A stretch of 64,000 bases of DNA. It comes from JBAXPV01 sp037132075. GTDB taxonomy: Bacteria; Bacteroidota; Bacteroidia; Bacteroidales; CAIXZF01. The notes under the pieces are model-generated. The model was given only the letters and a program-made list of their open reading frames with translations, ran no database searches and was not told where the DNA came from. The translations under genes and the position numbers were made by a program. Positions within the stretch are counted from its first letter, which is position 1; the number at the start of each line of letters is the position of its first letter. The DNA lies in NCBI GenBank assembly GCA_037132075.1, contig JBAXPV010000010.1, positions 1 to 64,000 of the forward strand. Direction: 5' to 3'. This document shows positions 44,890 to 53,426 of the stretch, piece by piece.

Positions 44890-46791
44890 ATGAGTGAACA
44901 AGTCAAACACGAATGCGGCGTAGCAGTTGTTCGCCTTTTGAAACCCCTCGAATATTACCTCGCCAAATATGGTAACTCTTTTTATGGCCTGAGCAAGCTG
45001 CATCTCCTCATGGAGAAACAGCACAATCGTGGTCAGGATGGCGCCGGGATTGCCAATATAAAATTTGACATGCCTGTTGGGAAGAAATTCATCAACCGTA
45101 TCAGGTCTAATGAACCCAATGCCATCGAAGGAATTTTTAAGCAGGCTTTTGAAAAGTTTCATGAAGTTGAAGACCTAACGCCTCACCGATTGAAAGATAT
45201 TGGGTGGTTGAAGGAAAATGTAGATTTTACCGGGGAGTTGTTTCTTGGACATCTTCGCTATGGCACCTTTGGCCGATATAGCATTGAAAATATTCATCCC
45301 GTAGTTCGTGTCAACAACTGGATCACCCGTAACCTGGTATTGGCAGGGAATTTTAACCTGACAAATGTCAACGAACTCTTTCAGAAGCTTATCGATTATG
45401 GTCAAAGCCCTGTTGAGACTTCTGATACGGTGACAGTCCTTGAGAAAATAGGACACTTTCTTGATGAGGAAAACCAGGCCATGTATCACCAATACAAAGA
45501 CGAGGGAATTCCTAAAAAGGACATTTCCCGGCTGATCGCCTCTGAGCTTGACCTTAAAAAGATTCTAACTACTTCCAGCAAATATTGGGATGGCGGTTAT
45601 GCCATTGCAGGGATGTTAGGCCACGGCGATGCCTTTGTGATGCGTGACCCGTCAGGCATCAGGCCATTGTTTTACTATAAAGATGATGAAGTGGTGGTGG
45701 CAGCCTCTGAGCGTCCTGCGATTCAAACCACATTCAATGTTCCCATTGAGTCGATCAAAGAACTTAAACCAGGTCATGCCCTGATCATCAAGCGTAACGG
45801 GAAGACCACTGAAGAGAAGTTCAGAGAACCTCTGGAAAAGAGGTCATGTTCTTTTGAACGCATCTATTTCTCCAGAGGATCCGACCAGGACATCTATAAG
45901 GAAAGAAAAGACCTCGGAAAGTACCTGACTCCTGCCATTCTTGATGCTGTGGGACAGGATATAGAAAATACAGTATTTTCCTATATTCCTAATACTGCTG
46001 CTGTTGCCTATTATGGTTTGGTTCAGGAGTTAAATGCGCATTGCAATTTCATCGCACGCGAAAAAATAATGCAACTGGGCTCCGGGATTACATCTGATGC
46101 TGTTGAGAAAATCCTTTCACTCCGGCCTCGTATCGAGAAAGTTGCTATCAAAGACGCTGCCTTGCGGACTTTCATCACCGCTGACATGCAAAGAAATGAG
46201 CTTGTGGCCCATATTTATGACATCACCTATGGCTCAATTAAAAAAGGTGTGGATAACCTGGTGGTACTGGATGATAGTATCGTTCGCGGAACAACTTTAA
46301 AGAAAAGCATCATCCGAATCCTCGATCGCCTCGATCCAAAGAAAATCGTTGTCGCTTCTTCGGCGCCACAGATCCGTTATCCCGACTGTTATGGAATTGA
46401 TATGGCAAAGCTCTCTGATTTTGTTGCCTTCCATGCTGCCATTGCCTTACTGAAGGAGACCAAGCAGGACCACATCATCAACGAGGTTTATAAAAAGTGT
46501 AAAGAACAGGAGAATATTCCCGTAGAACAGGTTGTCAATCACGTGAAAGAAATTTATGCTCCTTTCCGTTTTGAGCAGGTTTCTGCGAAAATCACGGAAC
46601 TCCTTACGCCAAAAGACATTAAAGCAAAAGTTCAGATCGTCTATCAGAAGATTGAAGACCTGCACCTCGCTTGCCCAGATCACCTGGGTGATTGGTACTT
46701 CACCGGCGATTACCCCACTCCTGGGGGAAACCGTGTGGTAAACCGTTCGTTTATCAATTTTATCGAGGGAAAGACTGAAAGAGCGTATTAG
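44890..46791 (+). CDS. purF: Amidophosphoribosyltransferase, long Bacteroidota form
   Basis: First committed enzyme of purine synthesis (PRPP + glutamine to phosphoribosylamine). The catalytic N-terminal cysteine is Cys9 (HECGVAV), so an eight-residue propeptide must be removed. Ntn-hydrolase landmarks follow (QHNRGQDGAGI, GHLRYGTFG, DPSGIRPLFY). The phosphoribosyltransferase domain has the PRPP loop VVLDDSIVRGTTLKK. At 633 residues it is about 130 longer than E. coli PurF, with an insertion in the glutaminase half (near 90-170) and a C-terminal extension ending NFIEGKTERAY, as is common in Bacteroidota. GlmS is excluded because there are no SIS domains. Confidence 0.9.
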   Translation: MSEQVKHECGVAVVRLLKPLEYYLAKYGNSFYGLSKLHLLMEKQHNRGQDGAGIANIKFDMPVGKKFINRIRSNEPNAIEGIFKQAFEKFHEVEDLTPHRLKDIGWLKENVDFTGELFLGHLRYGTFGRYSIENIHPVVRVNNWITRNLVLAGNFNLTNVNELFQKLIDYGQSPVETSDTVTVLEKIGHFLDEENQAMYHQYKDEGIPKKDISRLIASELDLKKILTTSSKYWDGGYAIAGMLGHGDAFVMRDPSGIRPLFYYKDDEVVVAASERPAIQTTFNVPIESIKELKPGHALIIKRNGKTTEEKFREPLEKRSCSFERIYFSRGSDQDIYKERKDLGKYLTPAILDAVGQDIENTVFSYIPNTAAVAYYGLVQELNAHCNFIAREKIMQLGSGITSDAVEKILSLRPRIEKVAIKDAALRTFITADMQRNELVAHIYDITYGSIKKGVDNLVVLDDSIVRGTTLKKSIIRILDRLDPKKIVVASSAPQIRYPDCYGIDMAKLSDFVAFHAAIALLKETKQDHIINEVYKKCKEQENIPVEQVVNHVKEIYAPFRFEQVSAKITELLTPKDIKAKVQIVYQKIEDLHLACPDHLGDWYFTGDYPTPGGNRVVNRSFINFIEGKTERAY

Positions 46792-46792
46792 A

Positions 46793-47007
46793 AGAAGGAT
46801 GAGGGATGAGTAATGAAGGATGAAGAGAAGTCTATAAGGCTGAATTACAGCGACTTCCCATCTCCCTTATCCCTATTCCTTATTCCTATTCCTTATTCCT
46901 ATTCCTTGATCCCTCACCTTCCACTTTTCTTGGAATAGAACACAGATAACACCGATTCAGCGGGTTTACACTGATTTTATGGTCGGTTATCTATTTCCCC
47001 TTCCATA
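46793..47007. repeat. Purine/pyrimidine-asymmetric repeat region
   Basis: The stretch 46793-46830 is purine-rich on the plus strand (GATGAGGGATGAGTAATGAA), and 46850-46920 is pyrimidine-rich with 2.8 copies of the 13-mer CCTATTCCTTATT at 46872-46907. The two halves are imperfectly complementary. After it, 46940-46980 resembles decayed copies of a dispersed 'ACACAGATTACGC'-type repeat. No gene is seen. Confidence 0.65.
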
Positions 47008-47298
47008 GTGACAGTTCCTATCCGTGAAAATCCCCCCAATCCGCGTTATCTGGTGCCATCAAATTCTTTTTGCGATCATATCAAACCAGGGAAATACTAT
47101 ATTTTGAATTATTGGTGGACACAAAGCAAATGGTATGGTGGAAAAATGTACGCTGAACCTATCTTTAAAGGTATTGATGCAACGGAGAATTTCAATGAAA
47201 GAGTCAATTCGGGGGAGTTGGTTACTGAAAAGTTAGTAAGATATGAGTTTGTCATAGAACCTAATGTTGTCTATTATTTGGGGACTTGGTGCAAATGA
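47008..47298 (+). CDS. Small protein or gene remnant
   Basis: A 96-residue frame with a GTG start; it is open upstream to a stop at 46972. The sequence looks like real protein (PGKYYILNYWWTQSKWYGGKMY, then YEFVIEPNVVYYLGTWCK), similar in feel to lipoproteins of the DUF2846 type, but it has no signal peptide, and in such proteins the YYLGTW strand is usually followed by more sequence. This suggests loss of both ends. Its stop overlaps the next gene's start in an ATGA quadruplet at 47295-47298, which would couple translation if the gene is alive. I cannot assign a function. Confidence 0.4.
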   Translation: MTVPIRENPPNPRYLVPSNSFCDHIKPGKYYILNYWWTQSKWYGGKMYAEPIFKGIDATENFNERVNSGELVTEKLVRYEFVIEPNVVYYLGTWCK

Positions 47299-47882
47299 AT
47301 ACAATGAATCCCAAGGTCGATGTATTTTTAAGTAAAGCCCAAAAGTGGCAGCAAGAATTTGAGAAACTGAGAATGATTATTCTTGACACCGGCTTGACTG
47401 AAGAGTTGAAGTGGGGCGTGCCGTGTTACACCTATCAGCAAAGCAATGTTGTCTTAATCCATGGATTTAAGGAATACTGCGCGATTCTGTTTATCAAAGG
47501 AGCCCTGTTACAGGATACTCATGGGATTCTGATCAGGCAATCGGAGAACGTTCAGGCAGGGCGCCAGGTTCGGTTCACCAATATCCGGGAAATTATTGAT
47601 CTGGAACCTATTTTGAAAGCGTATATTTATGAAGCCATTGAAGTGGAAAAGGCTGGGTTGAAAGTGAATTTCAAAGAGAATAAGACCCTCATATATCCTG
47701 AAGAATTTCAAAAGAAACTGGATGAATGTCCTGACTTGAAAACTGCTTTTGAAGCCTTGACACCGGGACGGCAAAGAGCATACAATCTCTTTTTCTCTGC
47801 CCCCAAACAATCCAAAACCCGGGAGGCCAGGGTAGAAAAGTGTATGGAGCAAATACTAATGCGAAAGGGATTAAATGAGTAA
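47295..47882 (+). CDS. YdeI/DUF1801-family protein
   Basis: A 195-residue protein. The N-terminal two thirds have the DUF1801/YdeI pattern (LRMIILDTGLTEELKWGVPCY, then FKEYCAILFIKGALLQD), and the C-terminus holds the OmdA-like segment LTPGRQRAYNLFF followed by a basic helix. Members of this family are small cytoplasmic proteins of unsettled function; some are linked to iron handling or peptide resistance. The start at 47295 overlaps the preceding frame; MNPK at 47304 is an alternative. No partner gene suggests its role. Confidence 0.78.
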   Translation: MNTMNPKVDVFLSKAQKWQQEFEKLRMIILDTGLTEELKWGVPCYTYQQSNVVLIHGFKEYCAILFIKGALLQDTHGILIRQSENVQAGRQVRFTNIREIIDLEPILKAYIYEAIEVEKAGLKVNFKENKTLIYPEEFQKKLDECPDLKTAFEALTPGRQRAYNLFFSAPKQSKTREARVEKCMEQILMRKGLNE

Positions 47883-48007
47883 TCTCTGGCTGAGAAAACA
47901 AATTAAGCTTTAGGATTGTATTGCTATTAAGTATGATAATTTGTATAAAAAATGGAGTGTAACGTAGAAATACTATCATATTATCACGTTACGTACAAGT
48001 TTTCTTA

Positions 48008-48015
48008 TATATTTG
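48008..48015 (+). promoter_or_regulatory. -7 element TATATTTG next to the ATPase start
   Basis: Exact TAnnTTTG match ending only four bases before the ATG at 48020, so the predicted transcript would be leaderless. It is preceded by AT-rich DNA (47883-48007) without a recognisable -33 box. Confidence 0.4.
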
Positions 48016-48019
48016 TGTG

Positions 48020-49144
48020 ATGATAAAGAGAATATTATTAGAATCTGTCCACCAATTTGTATTTCAGAAGAAAGCAATCCTGATTGTTGGGCCAAGACAA
48101 ACAGGGAAAACGACTTTAGTTAGGGAACTATTAAAGGATTTGAAACAAGATTATATTTGGTTAAATGGGGATGACCCAGCAGATCGTGAAAAGCTGACCA
48201 ATAAAAATGTTTCCGAACTGAATAGTTTGGTAGGGAAAATGCCAATTTTAGTTATTGATGAAGCACAACTGGTTCCCTCTATAGGACTGACCTTGAAATT
48301 ATTGGTTGATCAGATTCCAACAATTCAGGTCATCGCTACAGGATCTTCAGCAATTGGTTTAGCAGATAAAATTCAGGAACCCCTGACAGGAAGAAAATGG
48401 GAATTTCATTTATTCCCTTTAGCATTTAAAGAATTAGCTGAATTTTCTAGTCAATTGACTGAAGAGAAACTTCTGGCGCATCGCCTGATTTACGGTTATT
48501 ATCCGGAAGTCATTATGTCCCCTGGAAGGGAAATAATGCTTCTTGAGGAGTTATCCGGCAGTTATCTTTATAAGGACTTATTGATGCTTGAAAATGTAAG
48601 GAAGCCTGCATTATTGGGAAAGTTATTACAGGCTTTAGCCCTGCAGTTAGGGAGTGAAGTGTCGACCCAGGAACTTTCCAGATTACTTGGGGTAAATTCA
48701 GAAACGATAGAACGTTATCTCGATCTTCTGGAAAAGGCATTTATCATTTTTCGTTTGACAGCTCTAAGTCGGAATTTGAGGACAGAATTGAAAAAGAGCA
48801 AGAAAATTTATTTCTATGACAATGGAATAAGAAACGCAATTATTAAGAATTTCGCCCCACTGGAGCTCAGAACCGATACCGGAGCTTTATGGGAAAACTT
48901 CTTGATCTCCGAAAGAATTAAGATTAATCATTACAAAAATAGGTTTACAAATAATTGGTTCTGGAGGACTCAGCAGCAGCAAGAGATCGATTTTATTGAA
49001 GAATATGGAGGTGTCTTGCATGCCTATGAATTCAAATGGAGCCTTTCGTCAAAAGCCAGGATTCCCAAAACTTTTCTGAATGCTTACCCGGGAACTGAAG
49101 CGACAATTATAACAAAGCAGAATTTTATGGATTTTCTGTTATGA
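48020..49144 (+). CDS. AAA ATPase with C-terminal DUF4143 domain
   Basis: A 374-residue protein. The AAA_14 domain has Walker A GPRQTGKTTL (Lys30) and Walker B ILVIDEAQL, followed by sensor-1 VIATGSSA. A winged-helix-like segment (VSTQELSRLLGVNSETIERYL) links to the DUF4143 domain, which ends EIDFIEE...HAYEFKWS, resembling the D-E-x-K arrangement of PD-(D/E)xK nuclease folds. Such genes are scattered through bacterial and archaeal genomes, usually alone; their role is unknown. The ATG at 48020 is preferred to the GTG at 48017. It lies in the accessory part of the window and may be laterally acquired. Confidence 0.83.
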   Translation: MIKRILLESVHQFVFQKKAILIVGPRQTGKTTLVRELLKDLKQDYIWLNGDDPADREKLTNKNVSELNSLVGKMPILVIDEAQLVPSIGLTLKLLVDQIPTIQVIATGSSAIGLADKIQEPLTGRKWEFHLFPLAFKELAEFSSQLTEEKLLAHRLIYGYYPEVIMSPGREIMLLEELSGSYLYKDLLMLENVRKPALLGKLLQALALQLGSEVSTQELSRLLGVNSETIERYLDLLEKAFIIFRLTALSRNLRTELKKSKKIYFYDNGIRNAIIKNFAPLELRTDTGALWENFLISERIKINHYKNRFTNNWFWRTQQQQEIDFIEEYGGVLHAYEFKWSLSSKARIPKTFLNAYPGTEATIITKQNFMDFLL

Positions 49145-49228
49145 TTTTTTGGCCAGGACTTGCTCTGGGGCTGATACCTGCGATTTGTAAGAGAAACAAT
49201 AATTTTCCTTTTAGTGTTAAGGTTGAAC

Positions 49229-49236
49229 TAATTTTG
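49229..49236 (+). promoter_or_regulatory. -7 element TAATTTTG of the thioredoxin-OmpA gene
   Basis: Exact TAnnTTTG match about 50 bases before the TTG start at 49287; leader about 44 bases. No -33 partner at the standard spacing. Confidence 0.35.
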
Positions 49237-49286
49237 TTCAATTTCGAAAGTACGTCCTATAATCTATAATTTTCAAAAAACTCAGG

Positions 49287-51224
49287 TTGAAAAAAAAATC
49301 CATTTATTTCACTTTATTTTTCCTGATTTCATGTTTAGCTTCTTTCGCCCAGCAATGTAGGCTCACATACCATGTAAGACAAGTAGATAATTTTAATAAA
49401 ATCACCTTTTTATTGAAGAACGAAAGTATTACTGATTCAAGCGGAAATCTGGACAAGACAATCACGCTAGACGTCGGAAAAGAACCTGAGAAAATCGGGA
49501 TATATCTGAACGATGATTACAGGCACTATAACCATATATATCTGGTTGATGGTAAGGTTGAATTTACAATGAATGCATCTATCACAAATCTTCAATTTAC
49601 GAATGACCTGCTCAATACACATCAACAGGAACTCTTTCGACAACGCAATGAGGTTTCTGCAATGCAGGATAAAATCGATGATCAGCTCGAAAGCATTGAC
49701 AGTCTGGATCCACGTTATCATATCCTTTTGAAACGCTATGATGAATTGGAAGATTCCCTTTCAGATATCTATTATGAAAGCTCTCTTAAGTATCCTGGCT
49801 CTTTTGCCAGCCTGCAATATGTAAAATTCTCCCTGGGAGGTAAGGGCTATTATAATCGTGAAAAATTGTCAGTTTTGTTCCAAAGCCTCGACTATAGCCT
49901 CAGAAAATACCCCAGTTGGGAGCAATGCCATGATGTTCTTCAAGAAAAACTTGTTTGTTATGAAGTCGGAGACACCCTTAGGTCAATCGTCTTAAAGGAC
50001 AGCCAGGGCAAGGAATCCAACTTAAAAGGTCTTTTACGAAAAGATTTCCTGTATATCGACTTCTGGGATTCCCGTTGCGGAGCCGTTCCCGACGCCCATG
50101 ACCTCCTGAAGAAATTATCCTCAGCCTATAGTGATTACATCAATGTTATCGGCATCTCCCAAGACGAAGAGCAAGCAGGCTTTCAGGATTACCTGAAGAA
50201 AACGAACCTCCCCTGGCGTAATTTCTGCGACTACAAAGGAAATCTATCTCCAATGTACAGGCATTTCGGTATTGGTGGGACACCCCGGGATGTCCTGATT
50301 AATAAAAATGGGATTGTTATTGCCAAAGAATTCCACGTATGGGATGCAGCGGATATCCTGAGCCATTGGATACTGGTTGATGCACGAAAAACGAAAACCA
50401 ATAAGAAAGAAACCTGCAATTTTTTCTTTAAGCCTAAAGAAGGACTACTCAGCCAGGCGGCCATTGCTAAGCTCGACAGCCTCATTGCCAGGCTTGGCGG
50501 CTTGCTTAGCTTTGAGATCAAAATCAATGGATATGCCGGCGATGGCGCATCATATGAAGACAATGTACAACTTTCAGCGATGAGAGCCTGTATCATAAAG
50601 GATTATCTTTTAAACCATGGGATACCCAGCTCCAGAATACTGGACTGCAAATGGACTGCGGATGAAGACAAAATTGCGAAACAACAAGCTGCGACAAAGA
50701 ATCCACGAAAAAAGTATGCGGAAATAGTCCTTGAATGGGCACCAGGCAAGAAAGGGGCGATGGCTTCGGCACCTAAAGCCAGTTTTAATAATCCATGCGA
50801 GATGTTCGGGGACCTGAGAAAAGTGAACGACTGGAAAGTAGGAGATTCTTTATTCTTCTGTTTTCTTAGTTTCGACAAAAATCCAAATGGGAGTTTGAGC
50901 ATCAAGAATGTACCTGAAGTTAATGCAGAAATTAACTGTCTGCTTGCCATTTTAAAGGCTCATCAGGATATGAAGATTGAGATCGTTTGTATTCAATGCA
51001 AAACACTTCATGACCGCTATAATAAACCGGCCCCTGAATATAGCGATCAGGCTTTCACAATATTACTGGATTATATGAAATCAAATGGCCTAGCGCAGCC
51101 AGGCAGGATTCAATTTCAAAAGATCCTGATGGATGAGAGTAATGTAGTGAAAATCCATGTTCCCTGTACGAAAAGGATTTACGCTCCCTGTTTGGTGTGG
51201 TATATGCGGGTTTTAAGTATATGA
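49287..51224 (+). CDS. Secreted TlpA-like thioredoxin fused to OmpA-like domain(s)
   Basis: A 645-residue envelope protein with a TTG start and a signal peptide ending SFAQQ (an internal LISC could also be a lipobox). Residues about 20-230 resemble the DUF4369-type N-terminal part of TlpA-like proteins. Residues about 235-385 form a thioredoxin fold: FLYIDFWDSRCGAVPDAH and the cis-Pro loop GIGGTPRDVLI. The active site is C264-G-A-V267, so the second cysteine is missing. Residues about 390-505 match an OmpA peptidoglycan-binding domain (EIKINGYAGDG, QLSAMRACIIKDYLLNHGI). The last 140 residues have a fainter, similar pattern (FLSFDKNPNG, LKAHQDMKIEIV, YSDQAFTILLDYMKSNGL) and may be a second OmpA-like unit. 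Function is unknown. Confidence 0.75.
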   Translation: MKKKSIYFTLFFLISCLASFAQQCRLTYHVRQVDNFNKITFLLKNESITDSSGNLDKTITLDVGKEPEKIGIYLNDDYRHYNHIYLVDGKVEFTMNASITNLQFTNDLLNTHQQELFRQRNEVSAMQDKIDDQLESIDSLDPRYHILLKRYDELEDSLSDIYYESSLKYPGSFASLQYVKFSLGGKGYYNREKLSVLFQSLDYSLRKYPSWEQCHDVLQEKLVCYEVGDTLRSIVLKDSQGKESNLKGLLRKDFLYIDFWDSRCGAVPDAHDLLKKLSSAYSDYINVIGISQDEEQAGFQDYLKKTNLPWRNFCDYKGNLSPMYRHFGIGGTPRDVLINKNGIVIAKEFHVWDAADILSHWILVDARKTKTNKKETCNFFFKPKEGLLSQAAIAKLDSLIARLGGLLSFEIKINGYAGDGASYEDNVQLSAMRACIIKDYLLNHGIPSSRILDCKWTADEDKIAKQQAATKNPRKKYAEIVLEWAPGKKGAMASAPKASFNNPCEMFGDLRKVNDWKVGDSLFFCFLSFDKNPNGSLSIKNVPEVNAEINCLLAILKAHQDMKIEIVCIQCKTLHDRYNKPAPEYSDQAFTILLDYMKSNGLAQPGRIQFQKILMDESNVVKIHVPCTKRIYAPCLVWYMRVLSI

Positions 51225-51424
51225 AATTACAAGCCCTAGATATTAGATTGCAATTAGTACAAAACGAAATTTAGTTGATTTTCTGTCATAATTTCTTTGT
51301 TTCACGCCGATTACGCAGATTATAGAAACCACGCTGATTACGCAAAAATTAGTCTGAACTCCTTTGTCTTCCTTTGCGTATCCCTTTGTCTTCATCTGCG
51401 TGAACTCTATCGGAAAATTGTCAT
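51225..51424. repeat. Decayed dispersed repeats between convergent genes
   Basis: 200 bases without a gene. From 51297 it holds degenerate copies of an 'ACGCAGATTACG' type element in both orientations (TTCACGCCGATTACGCAG near 51300; its inverse CATCTGCGTGAACTC near 51392). Related fragments occur at 46945-46975 and 53338-53356. Confidence 0.5.
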
Positions 51425-53263
51425 TTATCTGACAATCATTCTCTTCGTAATTATCTCATTCCCATCACTGACTGTGTAGAAATAGATCCCTGCAACAATA
51501 TTATTCAGATCAAGTTTGACGGTATTCATTCCTCTTGAAAATTCCAGAACTGGCAATGACCTCACTTTTTTCCCAACCAGATCAAATATTTCCACCATAA
51601 GGGACGATGGTTTTATTAGTTGAACTTCGATGCTGGTTTCCTCCTGGCACGGATTCGGAAAATTCTGTGAAACCTTAAATTCTGATTCATTGTTTGGTGC
51701 AATACCATCCGGGTAACCAAACTGAACTAACATGATTTTATAATTGTTAATGTATTTATAATAAACACCTTGTGACATATCTGTTGGGTTCATTGCCTGA
51801 TAAACGAATGGAATGTTGAACCAGGTGGCATCAGAGAATACGATTTTGGACATTACTGCCATGTATGCCTGGGTATAGGCTAAGGTAAATTTTGTAACAT
51901 TTAAAACAGGAGTGTAGAAAGAAGAATATAAATTACGTCCCCGGATGAAAATATTAGGCGCTCCGGGGAAATTAACAGTATTATCACTCCAGGAAAAAAA
52001 AAATTTTGAACCATCAGTGGTACGGGCTGCCTGGACCCTGTTGTCTTCCACCAGGGTCAATGTGCCACTTCCATAAGTCATCAGCGGCTGGCTGATGGAA
52101 TCTAATGCCCATGCTTTCCAGGTGCTTCCGCCATCTTCTGAATAAATTTCAAACAGGGTAAAGGTTCGTGGATAAAATTGATGGTGATTTCCTGAAGACA
52201 AAGTAACAACCGCTGCAAGATGAGGATTCCCATTCATGTCAACAACCAAATCATGATGTCCAAAGACTGTGTAATGCAAATCCTGCAATATGCTGGTTTT
52301 TTTATCAAACAACGACGCTTCAATGATACTGTCCGATAAACAATTCATGATTTGAGGAATCCCGTTCGGACCATAAAGATCCACAGTAATTGGGCCTGTC
52401 CAGCTTGTTCCGCCGTTGGTGGTTTTATACAGGATCGGGAAATAGGTGGAATCGGACAGGGGATGCGTATTGTTGTTGGAGATGACAGAAATATAGCCCG
52501 TTTGCCCGTCTGGTGAAAAGGCAATTTTGGTGTCTTTCACTTCACATTCTGTTGGAAAATACAGTTTCTCCCAGCTATAGATGAAATCATGGGAAGTGTT
52601 ATTCCAGGTTCCTCTTCCAAGTAAAAGCGTATCCTGGTAGCTCGCAGGGATCCCAGCCACCAGGGAAGGTTCCACCACAAACGTCTTGTTGCCCGCCAGG
52701 GTAAGGGCATTGGGCATATAATGCAGATGATCACTACCGGAAGGCAAATTATTTTGTGATGCAGCAACAATTGTATCTGCTTTTCTGCTACCCCAGGCAT
52801 AGCCACCCCAGGGGCCAAAATTCTTGCCGGGATTGCTGCCATCGAGGGTAGGAATGAAATAATGAGTATATGTGTTGGCTCCCAGGGTATTGCCTGGCGG
52901 GTTATACAGGACTCCTTGCGGATACCGCCCTGCTGCCAAGCCGTAATTGTTGCCCGGCGCAGGAGGACCAAGGGGGCTGTAAAGTATTATATTGGTTCTC
53001 CAGGTGGCTCCGGCATCCGTCGAAATATCCACGCCAACCCGGTCATCAATCCCACTGGTCCAAGATCCCATCCGGTGGAAAAAAGCGATGGTCTTTGTGT
53101 TATTATCTGCCCACAAACAGGTTCTTGCTCCACCTGACAAGTCATAAGGGTTCACCGAAGTCCCGATATCAATGACAGAAACACCATCCGGGTTCTGTAC
53201 AGACTGTGCGAAAAGAGTTGGGCTCAACAAAAATAACAGTGTGAGTCCCAGGAAAATCTTCAT
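51425..53263 (-). CDS. Sialidase-like beta-propeller protein exported by T9SS
   Basis: A 612-residue secreted protein: signal peptide of about 19 residues (ending LFAQ), a propeller-type body and a C-terminal sorting domain (SQNFPNPCQEETSIEVQL ... AGIYFYTVSDGN). Three Asp-box motifs are clear: STDAGATW near residue 81, TTNGGTSW near 290 and SEDGGSTW near 370. These mark a BNR/sialidase-like fold. The sialidase Arg triad and FRIP motif are not evident, so I do not call it a sialidase; it may bind or act on another surface polymer. It sits alone, bordered by repeat-rich spacers. Confidence 0.82.
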   Translation of the reverse strand: MKIFLGLTLLFLLSPTLFAQSVQNPDGVSVIDIGTSVNPYDLSGGARTCLWADNNTKTIAFFHRMGSWTSGIDDRVGVDISTDAGATWRTNIILYSPLGPPAPGNNYGLAAGRYPQGVLYNPPGNTLGANTYTHYFIPTLDGSNPGKNFGPWGGYAWGSRKADTIVAASQNNLPSGSDHLHYMPNALTLAGNKTFVVEPSLVAGIPASYQDTLLLGRGTWNNTSHDFIYSWEKLYFPTECEVKDTKIAFSPDGQTGYISVISNNNTHPLSDSTYFPILYKTTNGGTSWTGPITVDLYGPNGIPQIMNCLSDSIIEASLFDKKTSILQDLHYTVFGHHDLVVDMNGNPHLAAVVTLSSGNHHQFYPRTFTLFEIYSEDGGSTWKAWALDSISQPLMTYGSGTLTLVEDNRVQAARTTDGSKFFFSWSDNTVNFPGAPNIFIRGRNLYSSFYTPVLNVTKFTLAYTQAYMAVMSKIVFSDATWFNIPFVYQAMNPTDMSQGVYYKYINNYKIMLVQFGYPDGIAPNNESEFKVSQNFPNPCQEETSIEVQLIKPSSLMVEIFDLVGKKVRSLPVLEFSRGMNTVKLDLNNIVAGIYFYTVSDGNEIITKRMIVR

Positions 53264-53426
53264 ATTTTAAACCTTAGCGGCTGTTAAAATTAAGTAAATA
53301 CAATGAGAAAATCATTCAATATTTACTTATCTTTTTTTCACGCAGATGACGCAAATTTTAGCCCTTCAACACGCTCAGGTACCGGATCGCCCCGTCGCCC
53401 TGTCGCCAAGTTGCCCCATCGTAACC

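Noticed and set aside
44890..46791. GlmS (glucosamine-6-phosphate synthase)
   Set aside because: The glutaminase part is similar, but the C-terminal half carries the PRPP loop and no SIS domains.
46872..46907. CRISPR-like tandem repeats
   Set aside because: The 13-base units are directly adjacent with no spacers and there is no cas gene; a simple tandem repeat.
48020..49144. Defence-system or toxin-antitoxin gene
   Set aside because: AAA/DUF4143 proteins are often scattered singly; there is no partner gene here to support a defence role.
51425..53263. True sialidase
   Set aside because: Asp boxes show the fold, but the arginine triad and FRIP motif are not visible.
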